Shown: positions 53,041 to 62,350, counted from the first letter of the stretch. The stretch: DNA of 64,000 bases from G965227875 sp965227875 (GCA_965227875.1 OZ245783.1:2108001-2172000), one strand, 5' to 3'. Program-made: numbers and translations. The notes: generated by a model not told the origin, from the letters alone.

Positions 53041-53832
53041 ATGACGCTCGACGGTTTTCTCGACCGGGGCTGGTGCCTGTTCCCCGAAGACGCCGAACTC
53101 GGCCGCTGGATCGCGCACGCGCTCCCCGTGGCCCGCGCATGCGTCGCCGATCCGGCGAACCGCCGCTGGCTTCGCTGCGGAGATACCTGGTTCGCCGGTG
53201 TCAACGTGCTCGAGGTCTCCCCCGCGGGCGCCCTTGCGGACGGACCGCCGCTCGCCGGCCAGGCGGTCTCGTTCATTGCCGACCGGCTCGGCCTGTCGGG
53301 ATTTTCCTGGGGGCCCGGACAGGTGTCGGTCTGTTATCCGGGCTACCCGCGACCCATGAACGGCGAATCCGAAAAGGCGTTCGGTTACCGCAGGAACCGT
53401 GACGCCGCCCATGTGGACGGGCTGCATGCGGAGGGTCCGGAACGCCGGCGGCACCTGCGGGAGCACCACGCGTTTCTTCTCGGCATACCGATGGTGCCCG
53501 CCGGCGAGGGCGCATCGCCTTTTGTCGTCTACGAAGGCTCCCACCACCTCTTCCGCGAGACCTTCGCGTCCGTCTATGGGCAACTCGCTCCGCACGACTG
53601 GGGAAACGTGGACGTCACGCAGGCCTATCAGGAGACGCGCCGTCAAGTCTTCGCTCGCTGCCGCCGGGTGGAGGTGGCCGCCCGCCCGGGCCAGGCCTAT
53701 CTCGTGCACCGCCTTGCCCTTCACGGTATGGCGCCGTGGAGGCCGGGTGCCGCGGCGGGCCCCGACGGGCGCATGATCGTCTATTTCCGGCCCGAGACCG
53801 GCGACCCGGAACACTGGCTTGACGCGTCCTGA
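53041..53832 (+). CDS. Putative Fe(II)/2-oxoglutarate-type dioxygenase (phytanoyl-CoA hydroxylase-like)
   Basis: The 263-residue protein contains an HxD pair in DAAHVDGLH and a distal His in LALHGMAPW followed by an Arg-containing strand (FRPETGD), the spacing expected of a jelly-roll Fe(II) oxygenase. The match to PhyH-like proteins is weak, and the substrate is unknown. The ATG at 53041 is used; an upstream TTG at 53005 is less likely. It follows the DUF6969-like gene by 96 bp on the same strand. Confidence 0.65.
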   Translation: MTLDGFLDRGWCLFPEDAELGRWIAHALPVARACVADPANRRWLRCGDTWFAGVNVLEVSPAGALADGPPLAGQAVSFIADRLGLSGFSWGPGQVSVCYPGYPRPMNGESEKAFGYRRNRDAAHVDGLHAEGPERRRHLREHHAFLLGIPMVPAGEGASPFVVYEGSHHLFRETFASVYGQLAPHDWGNVDVTQAYQETRRQVFARCRRVEVAARPGQAYLVHRLALHGMAPWRPGAAAGPDGRMIVYFRPETGDPEHWLDAS

Positions 53833-53981
53833 CGCAGGTTCCGTGAGGCCGGTAACGCAGGCGACACAAACACGTGTCTGTCCGTGAACGGTTGTGACAG
53901 GCATTTTCGCAGCCGCCGTCCTAACGTCTTGCTCGTGGCGAGGGGGCCAGCCACTAACCCAACGGTGAGGACAAAAATCCA

Positions 53982-54263
53982 ATGCGCAAGACAACCAGAC
54001 AGCTTCTTTCTTCGACCGCGACGCTTCCGATCGTTCTCGGTCTGGCCGTCGCCGTGCCCGCGTTCACGGCCGGCGTAGTGCTCGATGCCGGCCAGGCCTA
54101 CGCATCGTGCAGCGCCTGCAATCCCTGCAACCCGTGCAAGGCGGCAAAGGCCTGCAACCCGTGCAATCCCTGTGCGGCGGCCAAGGCCTGCAATCCGTGC
54201 AACCCGTGTGCGGCCGCCAAGGCCTGCAACCCCTGCAACCCGTGCGCGGCCGCCAAGGACTGA
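53982..54263 (+). CDS. Small exported Cys-rich repeat protein (CNPCNPC repeats)
   Basis: The 93-residue protein has a Sec-type signal peptide (predicted cut after AYA at residue 41) and a mature part of about 52 residues made of four CNPCNPC units joined by KAAKA or AAAKA, ending AAAKD. Thirteen of the mature residues are cysteines. The regular Cys-x2-Cys-x2-Cys spacing suggests soft-metal binding or thiol buffering in the periplasm. No MNIO-type modifying enzyme is adjacent, so a bufferin-like modified peptide is not supported. Upstream, TGTGACA and CGTC 17 bp apart loosely resemble an ECF-sigma promoter. Function is unknown. Confidence 0.8.
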   Translation: MRKTTRQLLSSTATLPIVLGLAVAVPAFTAGVVLDAGQAYASCSACNPCNPCKAAKACNPCNPCAAAKACNPCNPCAAAKACNPCNPCAAAKD

Positions 54264-54295
54264 CGCGGACGCCCTGCGGCTTCCGATTCCATCCT

Positions 54296-54330
54296 GCGAC
54301 GCCGGCCGCGCACGGCCGGGCCGGCGTCGC
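54296..54330 (+). terminator. Strong hairpin after the Cys-rich gene
   Basis: GCGACGCCGGCC (54296-54307) pairs perfectly with GGCCGGCGTCGC (54319-54330). No T tract follows, so it may stabilise the short mRNA or act as a factor-assisted terminator. Confidence 0.5.
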
Positions 54331-54427
54331 TGCCGTGCTCTCCCGAGGCACGGAACAAGTGTTTCATTCTCCACCCGTTTTGCTCTAAAACGTCGGATCG
54401 ACAGGCGACCGTCCAGGGAGATCCGCG

Positions 54428-55585
54428 ATGAGCCAGACGCAAGAAGAACAGGCCGGCGAGCACGCCTGGCCGCCGGAGAACCGGGTTGCGGACTGGACGG
54501 ACCACTATTTCCTGAGATCCAAGGGCATCGTCGAGAAGTTCGGCGACGTCCGCGTCACCTATGCGATCTTCATGCGCCGTCCCGTGGTCTCCGCGCCCCG
54601 CCTGATGATCGCCTGGCTCCGGGACATGGCGCGCGCGCGCGGCACGGAGTTCGATATCGAGCTCAATTACGACGAGGGCCGCTGGGTCGGTGCGGGTGAG
54701 CCGCTCATCTACCTTTCCGGCCCGTTTCGGCATCTGGTCGACCTGGAGACGCTCTTTCTCCAGAAACTCGGCGCGGCCTGCGTCGCCGCCTACAATGCCT
54801 TCACGATCTGTGTCGACCTGCCCAAGGTCGCGTTTCTCGCCTTCGACGCGCGCCACTGCGCGGGCACCGAAATGGCCGAACTCATGGCCTATGCCGCGAG
54901 CGTCGGCTCGAACCGGGCGCGCAGCAAGGCCGATGCGATCGGCTTCGTCGGCAACGCGACCGAGGCGACCGCGCATTATTTCGACCAGCCCGGCGGGCTG
55001 GGGACCATGCCGCACGCCATCATCGGCTATGCCGGCTCGACGGTTCGCGCCGCCGAGATGTTTCACGAGACCTATCCCGAAACGCCGATGACCGTCCTGG
55101 TCGACTATTACGGCCGCGAGATCTCGGACTCCATCGCCGTGTGCCGGCGCTTCCCGGAACTTGCCCGCGAGGGCCAGCTTTCCGTGCGTATCGACACCCC
55201 CGGTGGACGTTACATCGAAGGGCTCGACCCTCCCGGTTCCTATGCCGTCCTCGAGCGTCATGAACCCGACGCCATCCGCGGCTACCGCACCGAGGCGCAG
55301 CTTCGCCATCTCATCGGCACCGGGGTTTCCGCGGCGGCCATCTGGTACATGCGGGAAAGCCTCGACGCGGCCGGCTTCGGCAACGTCAAGATCGTGGCGT
55401 CGTCCGGCTTCGGACCGGAAAAGTGCAAGGTCATGGCCGAGGCGCGCGCGCCGGTCGACGTCATCGGCACGGGGTCCTTCCTGCCCAGCAAGTGGTCCGA
55501 AACCTACGCCACGGCCGACATCATCGAGTATGACGGCACGTCGAGCGTGAAGGTCGGACGCGAGTTCCTGCTGCGCAAGGACTGA
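54428..55585 (+). CDS. Nicotinate phosphoribosyltransferase
   Basis: The enzyme makes nicotinate mononucleotide from nicotinate and PRPP in NAD salvage. The 385-residue protein has the family features DHYFLRSKGIVEKFGD, FDARHCAGTEM and the phosphate-binding SSGFGPEKC near the C-terminus, and DVIGTGSFLP. Its length fits the shorter NAPRTase branch. The ATG is preceded by CAGGGAGATCCGCG. Confidence 0.92.
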   Translation: MSQTQEEQAGEHAWPPENRVADWTDHYFLRSKGIVEKFGDVRVTYAIFMRRPVVSAPRLMIAWLRDMARARGTEFDIELNYDEGRWVGAGEPLIYLSGPFRHLVDLETLFLQKLGAACVAAYNAFTICVDLPKVAFLAFDARHCAGTEMAELMAYAASVGSNRARSKADAIGFVGNATEATAHYFDQPGGLGTMPHAIIGYAGSTVRAAEMFHETYPETPMTVLVDYYGREISDSIAVCRRFPELAREGQLSVRIDTPGGRYIEGLDPPGSYAVLERHEPDAIRGYRTEAQLRHLIGTGVSAAAIWYMRESLDAAGFGNVKIVASSGFGPEKCKVMAEARAPVDVIGTGSFLPSKWSETYATADIIEYDGTSSVKVGREFLLRKD

Positions 55586-55651
55586 AGCCCGCGTTTGCCT
55601 TTCGTTAGCATTCAGCGCGCACACTGGACGATGACTGGCGTTCCTCGACAA

Positions 55652-55673
55652 ATGCGTCGCCAACAAGACGCAT
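55652..55673 (+). other. Hairpin downstream of the NAPRTase gene
   Basis: ATGCGTC (55652-55658) and GACGCAT (55667-55673) form a perfect seven-pair stem with an eight-base loop, in the 183-bp gap before the small acidic protein gene. There is no T tract. Confidence 0.35.
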
Positions 55674-55768
55674 CGGACGCTCATCGGGACGGGGCAAGGC
55701 TGACAGGGTGACGACCGGTTCGCAGAAGGCGGACAGGGGAGCCTCCGACATTGTTGAGGAGTATGCCC

Positions 55769-56005
55769 ATGTCACGCCCGGCGGCCGCCAGAATCGAGCA
55801 GCCCGAAGCCCCCACCGTCCGCAGGATCGATCCCGAGATCAGCGAAGTGATGAACCTCATCGGCGCCATGGAGCGGCTGGCGAACGAAATGTCCGCCGCC
55901 CGGGGCGAGCTTGCGGCCGACGAAGCGCCCGCCGCGGAGGAAGAAGCACCCGCTTCGCAGGACGCGCAGCCCGTCCAAACCGGTGAAACACCCGCCGAAG
56001 ACTGA
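55769..56005 (+). CDS. Small acidic protein of unknown function
   Basis: The 78-residue predicted protein has a short basic start, a helical middle (EISEVMNLIGAMERLANEM) and a Glu/Ala/Pro-rich acidic tail. The ATG is supported by GAGGAG seven bases upstream (55756-55761). It has no recognisable domain. It converges with the lacI-type gene, 25 bp from its stop. It could be a structural or regulatory small protein, or a chance frame; the good ribosome site favours translation. Confidence 0.5.
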   Translation: MSRPAAARIEQPEAPTVRRIDPEISEVMNLIGAMERLANEMSAARGELAADEAPAAEEEAPASQDAQPVQTGETPAED

Positions 56006-56030
56006 GTCCCTTTCGCCGGCCTGACCGGCG

Positions 56031-57062
56031 TCAGCGGCGCGCAGGCGGGCCCGTCGATCCGCGGACGACAAGGTCCGCGCCGATCTCGATCCGCGTCGGC
56101 GCGCCCGTGCGATTGCCGGAGATGGCCTCCAGGATCTCGTCCGCGGCGATCGTGCCGATGCGTTCAGCCGGAATGCGGACGGTGGTCAGCCCCGGTTCCG
56201 CCTCCGCCGAACCCGCAAAATCCCCGATCCCGGTCACCGAGACGTCCTTCGGGATGGTAAGGCCGGCCGCGGCGCAGGCATAGTAGACGCCGCGCGCGAT
56301 GATGTCGTTGCCGCAGACCATGGCGCCCGGCCGGACGGGCCGCGCGAGGATCTCGCCTGCGATGCGCTTGGCTGCGGCGATGTCGTAGGGGCAGGCGACG
56401 ACCCGGCTGCGCGGATCGCCGATCCCGGCCTTGCGCGCGGCGTCAAGCGCGCCCGACAGCCGGTCGCCGGCCCTGTCGTTGGACGCCGTCTCCGGAAAGA
56501 GAAAGACCGGGTCCCGGTGTCCCAGTTCCGCGAGGTGGCGCACCACGAGGCGTCCGGCCGCGCGGTTGCTTGGGCCGATGCAGGATACTGCGGCGTTCCT
56601 GCGGTGGTTCCACAGGGTGACCGCCGGTACGCCTCGGCGCTCCAGGAGGGCATAGGTGGCCGCGTTGTGTTCCAGCCCGATGAGCGCCACGCCGTCCGCA
56701 CGGTGTTCGAGCATGGCGCGCACGAGCAGCGTCTCGAGGTCGAGATCGTATCCGTGCGGCGAGACCAGCAGCGTCACGCCGCAGTCGAGCAGCCGGCGTG
56801 CGAAGGCCTGGATGAGTTCCGCGAAGATCGCGTTGTCGACCGTCGGCACGACAAGCCCAACCGCGCCGCTCGCTCCGCCGTGAAGCGCGCTGGCCTGGCG
56901 GTTGCGGATGTACCCGAGGCTCTCGGCGGCATCGAGAATGCGCCGGCGGGTGTCGCCGCGCACGATGTCCGGCGTCGTGTAGCATCTCGACACGGTGGCG
57001 GGCGACACGCCGGCGAGATTGGCGACGTCGACGATGTTTGCGGGTTTGGGCCTGCGGGACAT
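56031..57062 (-). CDS. LacI-family transcriptional regulator
   Basis: The 343-residue protein has the LacI helix-turn-helix (IVDVANLAGVSPATVSRCY) and a periplasmic-binding-protein-like ligand domain (GAVGLVVPTVDNAIFAELI; GAMVCGNDIIARG). It is divergent from the acylating aldehyde dehydrogenase / CoA ligase operon, and a textbook LacI palindrome lies between them, so it most likely represses that operon and itself. In the sulfoacetate cluster of Cupriavidus necator a regulator (SauR) occupies the analogous place. Confidence 0.93.
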   Translation of the reverse strand: MSRRPKPANIVDVANLAGVSPATVSRCYTTPDIVRGDTRRRILDAAESLGYIRNRQASALHGGASGAVGLVVPTVDNAIFAELIQAFARRLLDCGVTLLVSPHGYDLDLETLLVRAMLEHRADGVALIGLEHNAATYALLERRGVPAVTLWNHRRNAAVSCIGPSNRAAGRLVVRHLAELGHRDPVFLFPETASNDRAGDRLSGALDAARKAGIGDPRSRVVACPYDIAAAKRIAGEILARPVRPGAMVCGNDIIARGVYYACAAAGLTIPKDVSVTGIGDFAGSAEAEPGLTTVRIPAERIGTIAADEILEAISGNRTGAPTRIEIGADLVVRGSTGPPARR

Positions 57063-57080
57063 GGCGTCATGATACGCAAA

Positions 57081-57096
57081 ATGAAAACGTTTGCAT
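57081..57096. promoter_or_regulatory. LacI-type operator
   Basis: ATGAAAACGTTTGCAT is a palindrome with one mismatched pair around the central CG, the typical LacI-family form. It lies 19 bp from the lacI-type start codon and 60 bp from the dehydrogenase start codon, in the AT-rich part of the 93-bp divergent gap. Confidence 0.8.
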
Positions 57097-57155
57097 ATTT
57101 TGTTTCATCGATTAGCGTGCCCCCTGACGTCACGACGGAGCAACGGGAAAGACAC

Positions 57156-58589
57156 ATGTCATCACGCGCGCAGAACACGGACCCCTCACGCGGCGAGGAA
57201 GCCGAAGTCGACGAGATCATGGTACGCGCCCGCGCCGCCCAGAAACGGTTCGAGGCCGGCGCCGACCAGGCCCGCTATGATCGTGCCGCGCTCGCCGCGG
57301 CCTGGACGCTCATGGAACCCGGCCGCAACCGGGAGCTTGCCGAACTTGCCGTGGCCGGTACGGGGCTCGGCAATGTCGCCGACAAGATCACCAAGAACCA
57401 TCGCAAGACGCTGGGTCTGTTGCGCGACATACGCGACGCGAAGACCTGCGGTGTCATTGCCGAGATCCCTGAAAAGGGCCTCACCGAGATCGCCCGCCCG
57501 ATCGGTGTCGTCGGCGCGGTCGTGCCGTCGACCAACCCCGTGGCCACGCCGGTCAACAATGTCGTCAACGCGCTGAAATGCGGCAACGCCATCATCCTGT
57601 CGCCGTCGCCCAAGGGCGTCGAGGTCTGCGTCCGGCTGCTTGAGCACATGTACCGCGAGTTCGACCGGGCCGGCATCGACCGGGATCTCGTCCAGATGGT
57701 GCCGTCGCCCTCCAGCAAGGTGAAGACACAACGCCTCATGGAAACCGCCGACCTGCTGGTCGTGACCGGCAGCCAGGACAATGTGCGCCGCGCCTATTCT
57801 TCCGGTACGCCGGCCATCGGCGTGGGAGCGGGCAACGTGACGGTCATCGTCGACGAAACCGCCGACCTCGATGCCGCGGTCGGCAAGATCGCGGCGTCGA
57901 AATGTTTCGACAACGCCACGTCGTGCTCGTCGGAGAACGCCCTGGTCGTCGTCGACGCCGTCTACGACGATTTCGTTGCCGCGCTCGCGCGCCACGGCGG
58001 CGCGCTGGTCGAGGGCGAGGACGCCGACGGACTTGTCGAACGGCTGTGGCCGGACGGCCGGCTGAGCCGTCACGCGATCGCCCGCGATGCCGACGTGCTC
58101 GTGGAGGCGCTGGGCCTCGAGGGCCGCGTGCCGGACGGCACGCAGTTCCTCGTCGTGCCGACAGAGGGCATCGGTCCCGGGTATCCGCTTTCCGGCGAGA
58201 AGCTTTCGCGCGTGGTCGCGCTCTACCGCGCGCCAGATTACGACGCGGCCTGCCGGACCGCAGGGCAGGTTCTGGCCCACCAGGGGGCGGGGCATTCGGT
58301 CGGTCTTCACACGGCCGATCCCGCGCGTCCCGTCGAACTCGGCCGGACGTTGCCGACCTGCCGGGTCATCGTCAACCAGGCGCACTGTTTCGCCACCGGC
58401 GGCTCCTTCGACAACGGCCTGCCGTTCTCGCTTTCGATGGGATGCGGCAGCTGGGGCGGCAACTCCATCGACAGCAATCTGCACTGGCGTCACTTTATGA
58501 ACGTGACCCGGGTCGCCAGGCCCATCCCGCCCGACGAACCGGCGGTCGAGGAGATCTTCGCCGACTACTGGGCGGACGTGGGGCGATGA
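57156..58589 (+). CDS. CoA-acylating aldehyde dehydrogenase, sulfoacetaldehyde dehydrogenase (SauS)-like
   Basis: The 477-residue protein is a CoA-dependent (acylating) aldehyde dehydrogenase of the EutE/AdhE-N branch: PIGVVGAVVPSTNPVATP, SPSPKG, TGSQDNVRRAY, and catalytic Cys257 in ATSCSSENAL. The C-terminal GCGSWGGNSIDSNLHW resembles SauS, which reduces sulfoacetyl-CoA to sulfoacetaldehyde. Plain acetaldehyde or another short aldehyde remains possible. The ATG of MSSRAQNTD is used. Its stop overlaps the ligase ATG (ATGA). Confidence 0.85.
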   Translation: MSSRAQNTDPSRGEEAEVDEIMVRARAAQKRFEAGADQARYDRAALAAAWTLMEPGRNRELAELAVAGTGLGNVADKITKNHRKTLGLLRDIRDAKTCGVIAEIPEKGLTEIARPIGVVGAVVPSTNPVATPVNNVVNALKCGNAIILSPSPKGVEVCVRLLEHMYREFDRAGIDRDLVQMVPSPSSKVKTQRLMETADLLVVTGSQDNVRRAYSSGTPAIGVGAGNVTVIVDETADLDAAVGKIAASKCFDNATSCSSENALVVVDAVYDDFVAALARHGGALVEGEDADGLVERLWPDGRLSRHAIARDADVLVEALGLEGRVPDGTQFLVVPTEGIGPGYPLSGEKLSRVVALYRAPDYDAACRTAGQVLAHQGAGHSVGLHTADPARPVELGRTLPTCRVIVNQAHCFATGGSFDNGLPFSLSMGCGSWGGNSIDSNLHWRHFMNVTRVARPIPPDEPAVEEIFADYWADVGR

Positions 58590-60145
58590 ACGTCATGGCG
58601 CGCATCGGCGCGGACGCTCCGCCAGGCGGCAGCGTGCGCGACTGGGTCGATCTTCATGCCGCGGAACGGCCCGACGCGGTCAGCCATGTGGTCTGCGAGA
58701 CGGGCGAGCGGATCACCTGGGCGGGATTGCGCGACATGGCGCGGGACTTCGCCGGCCGCTCCGCCGGGTCGGGTGCCCGGCCGGGCGAGAGCTTGGCCAT
58801 CATGCTGCCCAACGGCAAGGCGGCGATCGCCTGCGTGTTCGGCGCGCTCTATGGCGGCTTTCGCGTCACGCCGATCAATCTCGTGGCCGGTCCGGCCGGC
58901 GTCGGGTATGCGCTTTGGCACAGCGAGGCCCGGCTGGTCTTCGTCTCCGACGCCAACCGCGCCCTGCTGGACGAGGCGCTGGCGTGCCATCCGGCCAACC
59001 CGCAGGTCGTACCGGTGCCCGATGGCGGCATGCCCGACTGGTCGGGATACCCGTCTGGGGATTGTCCACCGGCGCCGTCCGCGCAGGCCGACGGCCTGCT
59101 GATGTACACCTCCGGCACCACCGGCACGCCCAAGGGCGTCCTGCACACCCACGCGAGCCTTCTGGCGGGCGGGTGGACACCGGCCATCGCCCACGAGCTC
59201 GGACCCGACGACCGGGCGCTCTGCATCCTGCCGCATTATCACATCAACGGGCTTTGCGTGACGCTCATGGGCCCGCTCGTCTCGGGCGGGTCGTCCGCGC
59301 TGGTCGCCAGGTTCTCCGCCAGCCGCTTCTGGCAGCAGGCGCGCGACGCGGAAGTCACGTGGTTTTCCGCCGTCCCGACCATCATCTCGCACCTGTTGCA
59401 CGGCGACGAGGCCAACGGACCGGACGCTGAAACGGTGGCCCGCATCCGCTTCGGACGTTCCGCTTCCGCGCCGCTCGCCCCGGACGTCCAGCAGGCCTTC
59501 GAGAACCGCTTCTCGATTCCCATCGTCGAGACGATGGGCCTGACCGAGACCGCCGCCCAGATCCTGTCCAACCCGCTGCCACCGGGGGACCGGCGGATCG
59601 GGTCTCCGGGTGTGGCGGTCGGCAACGAGGTTTGCGTCCGCAATGCGGGCGGCGGCGAATGCGCCCGCGGCGAGGTCGGCGAGGTCATGGTGCGCGGGCC
59701 CAACGTCATGCGCGGTTATCTCAAGAACCCCGAGGCGACTGCCGAGGCGCTGACGGCGGACGGCTGGTTCCACACCGGCGATCTCGGCCGCATGGACGAG
59801 GACGGTTATGTCTTCATCACCGGGCGGCTGAAGGAGCTCATCATCAAGGGCGGGGAGAACATCGCGCCGCGCGAGATCGACGAGGCGCTCTACAGCCATC
59901 CCGACGTGATCGAGGCGGCGGCCTTCGCCCGGCCCTGCACACGCTACGGCCAGACGGTCGAGGCGGCCGTGCGCCTGCGGCCGGAAAGCGCGATGGACGC
60001 TGCCGCGCTCGTCGATCTCTGCCGCACCCGCGTTGGCCCCTTCAAGGCGCCCGACTGCGTCCATCTCCTCGACAGCCTGCCCAAGGGCCCGTCCGGCAAG
60101 ATCCAGCGTCTCAAGCTCGCCGAGATGACGACCCCCGGTTCGTAA
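58586..60145 (+). CDS. AMP-dependent acyl-CoA synthetase, sulfoacetate-CoA ligase (SauT)-like
   Basis: The 519-residue adenylate-forming enzyme has the A3 motif YTSGTTGTPKGV, A5 ETMGLTETAAQI, A8 GWFHTGDLGRMDEDGY, and the C-terminal lysine in GPSGKIQRLKL. Coupled translation with the upstream acylating dehydrogenase predicts a two-step activation and reduction: acid to acyl-CoA to aldehyde. That is the SauT/SauS route for sulfoacetate, but another short carboxylate cannot be excluded. No transporter (SauU-like) or sulfoacetaldehyde acetyltransferase (Xsc) follows; a repeat array begins instead. Confidence 0.85.
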   Translation: MNVMARIGADAPPGGSVRDWVDLHAAERPDAVSHVVCETGERITWAGLRDMARDFAGRSAGSGARPGESLAIMLPNGKAAIACVFGALYGGFRVTPINLVAGPAGVGYALWHSEARLVFVSDANRALLDEALACHPANPQVVPVPDGGMPDWSGYPSGDCPPAPSAQADGLLMYTSGTTGTPKGVLHTHASLLAGGWTPAIAHELGPDDRALCILPHYHINGLCVTLMGPLVSGGSSALVARFSASRFWQQARDAEVTWFSAVPTIISHLLHGDEANGPDAETVARIRFGRSASAPLAPDVQQAFENRFSIPIVETMGLTETAAQILSNPLPPGDRRIGSPGVAVGNEVCVRNAGGGECARGEVGEVMVRGPNVMRGYLKNPEATAEALTADGWFHTGDLGRMDEDGYVFITGRLKELIIKGGENIAPREIDEALYSHPDVIEAAAFARPCTRYGQTVEAAVRLRPESAMDAAALVDLCRTRVGPFKAPDCVHLLDSLPKGPSGKIQRLKLAEMTTPGS

Positions 60146-60249
60146 GAGCCCGCATATCTCAACCCCACGAGACCCGCGCTGGGCAATCGCCAATACCCGG
60201 CTGGCGCAAGCGCAACCCGCGCACCCACCCGCCGGCCCCCGGGACGTGG

Positions 60250-62350
60250 GGCCCATCGCCTCCCCCGAAGCTCGCCCGGGGCTGGATTGCCGGACCACGC
60301 CCGGCAAAGACGTGAGGGGGAACGAGAGCCAGGTGCACACCCGTTCCCCGGCCGCGCGGCAGCGCGAGCCGGGGGCGTTCCGGATCGCAGCCTGGCGTGT
60401 GGAACGGTCCCGGATGATCCTGGCGGATCTCCGGGACACGTGGAGGCGACGATCCCCCCGAAGTCCCGGACACCGATCCGGGACCCAACAGCAACACCGC
60501 GACCTCCGCCGGTCACCGCCATGGTATCGCCAAAGTCCGACTTGCGCGGGCGCGACCCGCGCATCCAGTCGGCGACCCGAATCGGGTTCCCTGCTGGATT
60601 GCGGGATCAAGGCCCGGCAATGACGTGAGGGGGAACGAGAGCCAGGTGCATACTCGTTCCCTGGCCGCGCGTCAGCGTGAGCCGGGGCCTTTCCGGATCG
60701 CAGCCTGGCGTGTGGAACGGTCCCGGATGATCCCGGCGGATCTCCGGGACACGTGGAGGCGACGATCCCCCCGAAGTCCCGGACACCGATTCGGGACCTG
60801 GCAGTGGCACCGCGACCTCCGCCGGTCATCGCCATGGTATCGCCAAAGTCCGACTTGCGCGGGCGCGACCCGCGCATCCAGCCGGCGACCCGAATCGGGT
60901 TCCCTGCTGGATTGCCGGGTCAGGCGCGGCAAAGACGTGAGGGGGAACGAGAGCCAGGTGCATACTCGTTCCCCGGCCGCGCTTCAGCGTGAGCCGGGGC
61001 CGTCGCGGATCGCAGACTTGCGGGTGGAACGGTCCCGGATGATCCTGGCGGATCTCCGGGACACGTGGAGAAGACGATCCCCCCGAAGTCCCGGACCCCG
61101 ATCCGGGGCACAGCAGCACCGCGACCTCTGTCGGTCATCGCCATGGGATCGCCAAAGCCCGTCCTGCGCGGGCGCGACTCGCGCATCCAGCCGGCGGCCC
61201 GAATCGGGTTCCCTGCCGGATTGCCGGGTCAGGCCCGGCAATGACGTGAGGGGGAACGAGAGCCAGATGCATATCCGTTCCCCGGCCGCGCGGCCGCGTG
61301 AGCCGGGGCCGTTCCGGATCGCACCCTGGCGTGTGGAACGGTCCCGGACGATCCTGGCGGATCTCCGGGACACGTGGAGGCGACGATCCCCCGAAGTCCC
61401 GGACCCCGATCCGGGACCCACCAATGGCACCGCGACCTCTGTGGGTCACCGCCATGGTATCGCCAAAGTCCGACTTGCGCGGGCGCGACCCGCGCACCCA
61501 GCCGGCGACCCGAATCGGGTTCCCTGCTGGATTGCCGGGTCAGGCCCGGCAAAGACGTGAGGGGGAACGAGAGCCAGGTGCACACCCGTTCCCCGGCCGC
61601 GCGGCAGCGTGAGCCGGGGCCGTCGCGGATCGCAGCCTGGCGTGTGGAACGGTCCCGTATGATCCTGGCGGATTTCCGGGACACGTGGAGGCGACAATCC
61701 CCCGAAGTCCCGGACCCCGATCCGGGGCACAGCAGCGGTACTGCGACCTCCGCCGGTCATCGCCATGGTATCGCCAAAGTCCGACTTTCGCGGGCGCGAC
61801 CCGCGCATCCAGCCGGCGACCCGACTCGGGTTCCTTGCTGGATTGCCGGGTCAGGCCCGGCAAAGACGCGAGAGGGAACGAGAGCCAGGTGCATATCCGT
61901 TCCCCGGCCGCGCGGCAGCGTGAGCCGGGGGCGTTCCGGATCGCAGACTTGCGGGTGGAACGGTCCCGGATGATCCTGGCGGATCTCCGGGACACGTGGA
62001 GGCGACGATCCCCTGAAGTCCCGGACGCCGATCCGGGACCCAACAGCAGCACCGCTACCTCCCCCGCCCGCCGCTGGACCCCGGGTCGAGCCCGGGGCTG
62101 CGTACTCTTGCTTTGCGACCGAGGCACTTGAGCGGACGTCGGGCCCGGGAGTTCATGCATATCCGTTCCCTGGCCGCGCGGCAGCGCGAGCCGGGGCCTT
62201 TCCGGATCGCAGCCTGGCGTTTGGAACGGTCCCGGATGATCCTGTCGGATCTCCGGGACACGTGGAGGCGACAATCCCCCCGAAGTCCCGGACGCCGATC
62301 CGGGACCCAGCAGCCGTACTGCGACCTCCGTGGTCACCGCTGGACCCCGG
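60250..62350. repeat. Tandem array of ~311-bp units
   Basis: The landmark GTGAGGGGGAACGAGAGCC (or a close variant) recurs at 60312, 60625, 60937, 61246, 61557 and 61868, a period of 309-313 bp, with a partial seventh unit from about 62154. Each unit contains the palindromes GCCGGGTCAGGCCCGGC and GGTCCCGGAT/ATCCGGGACC-type elements, and CCCGANTCGGG between units. Units differ by scattered substitutions and small indels, and the period is not a multiple of three, so the long frames across it are not genes. It fills the 2.3-kb gap 60146-62450. Confidence 0.9.

Noticed and set aside
53982..54263. Bufferin or methanobactin-type modified peptide
   Set aside because: No MNIO, DUF2063-like or other maturation gene is adjacent, and the repeat motif differs from those families.
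58565..62337. Long frames on both strands across the tandem array, including a 311-codon plus frame at 60625-61560
   Set aside because: The repeat period is not a multiple of three and the frames lack ribosome sites and domains; they are stop-free because of base composition.
60250..62350. CRISPR array
   Set aside because: Units of about 311 bp without unique spacers, and no cas genes in the window.
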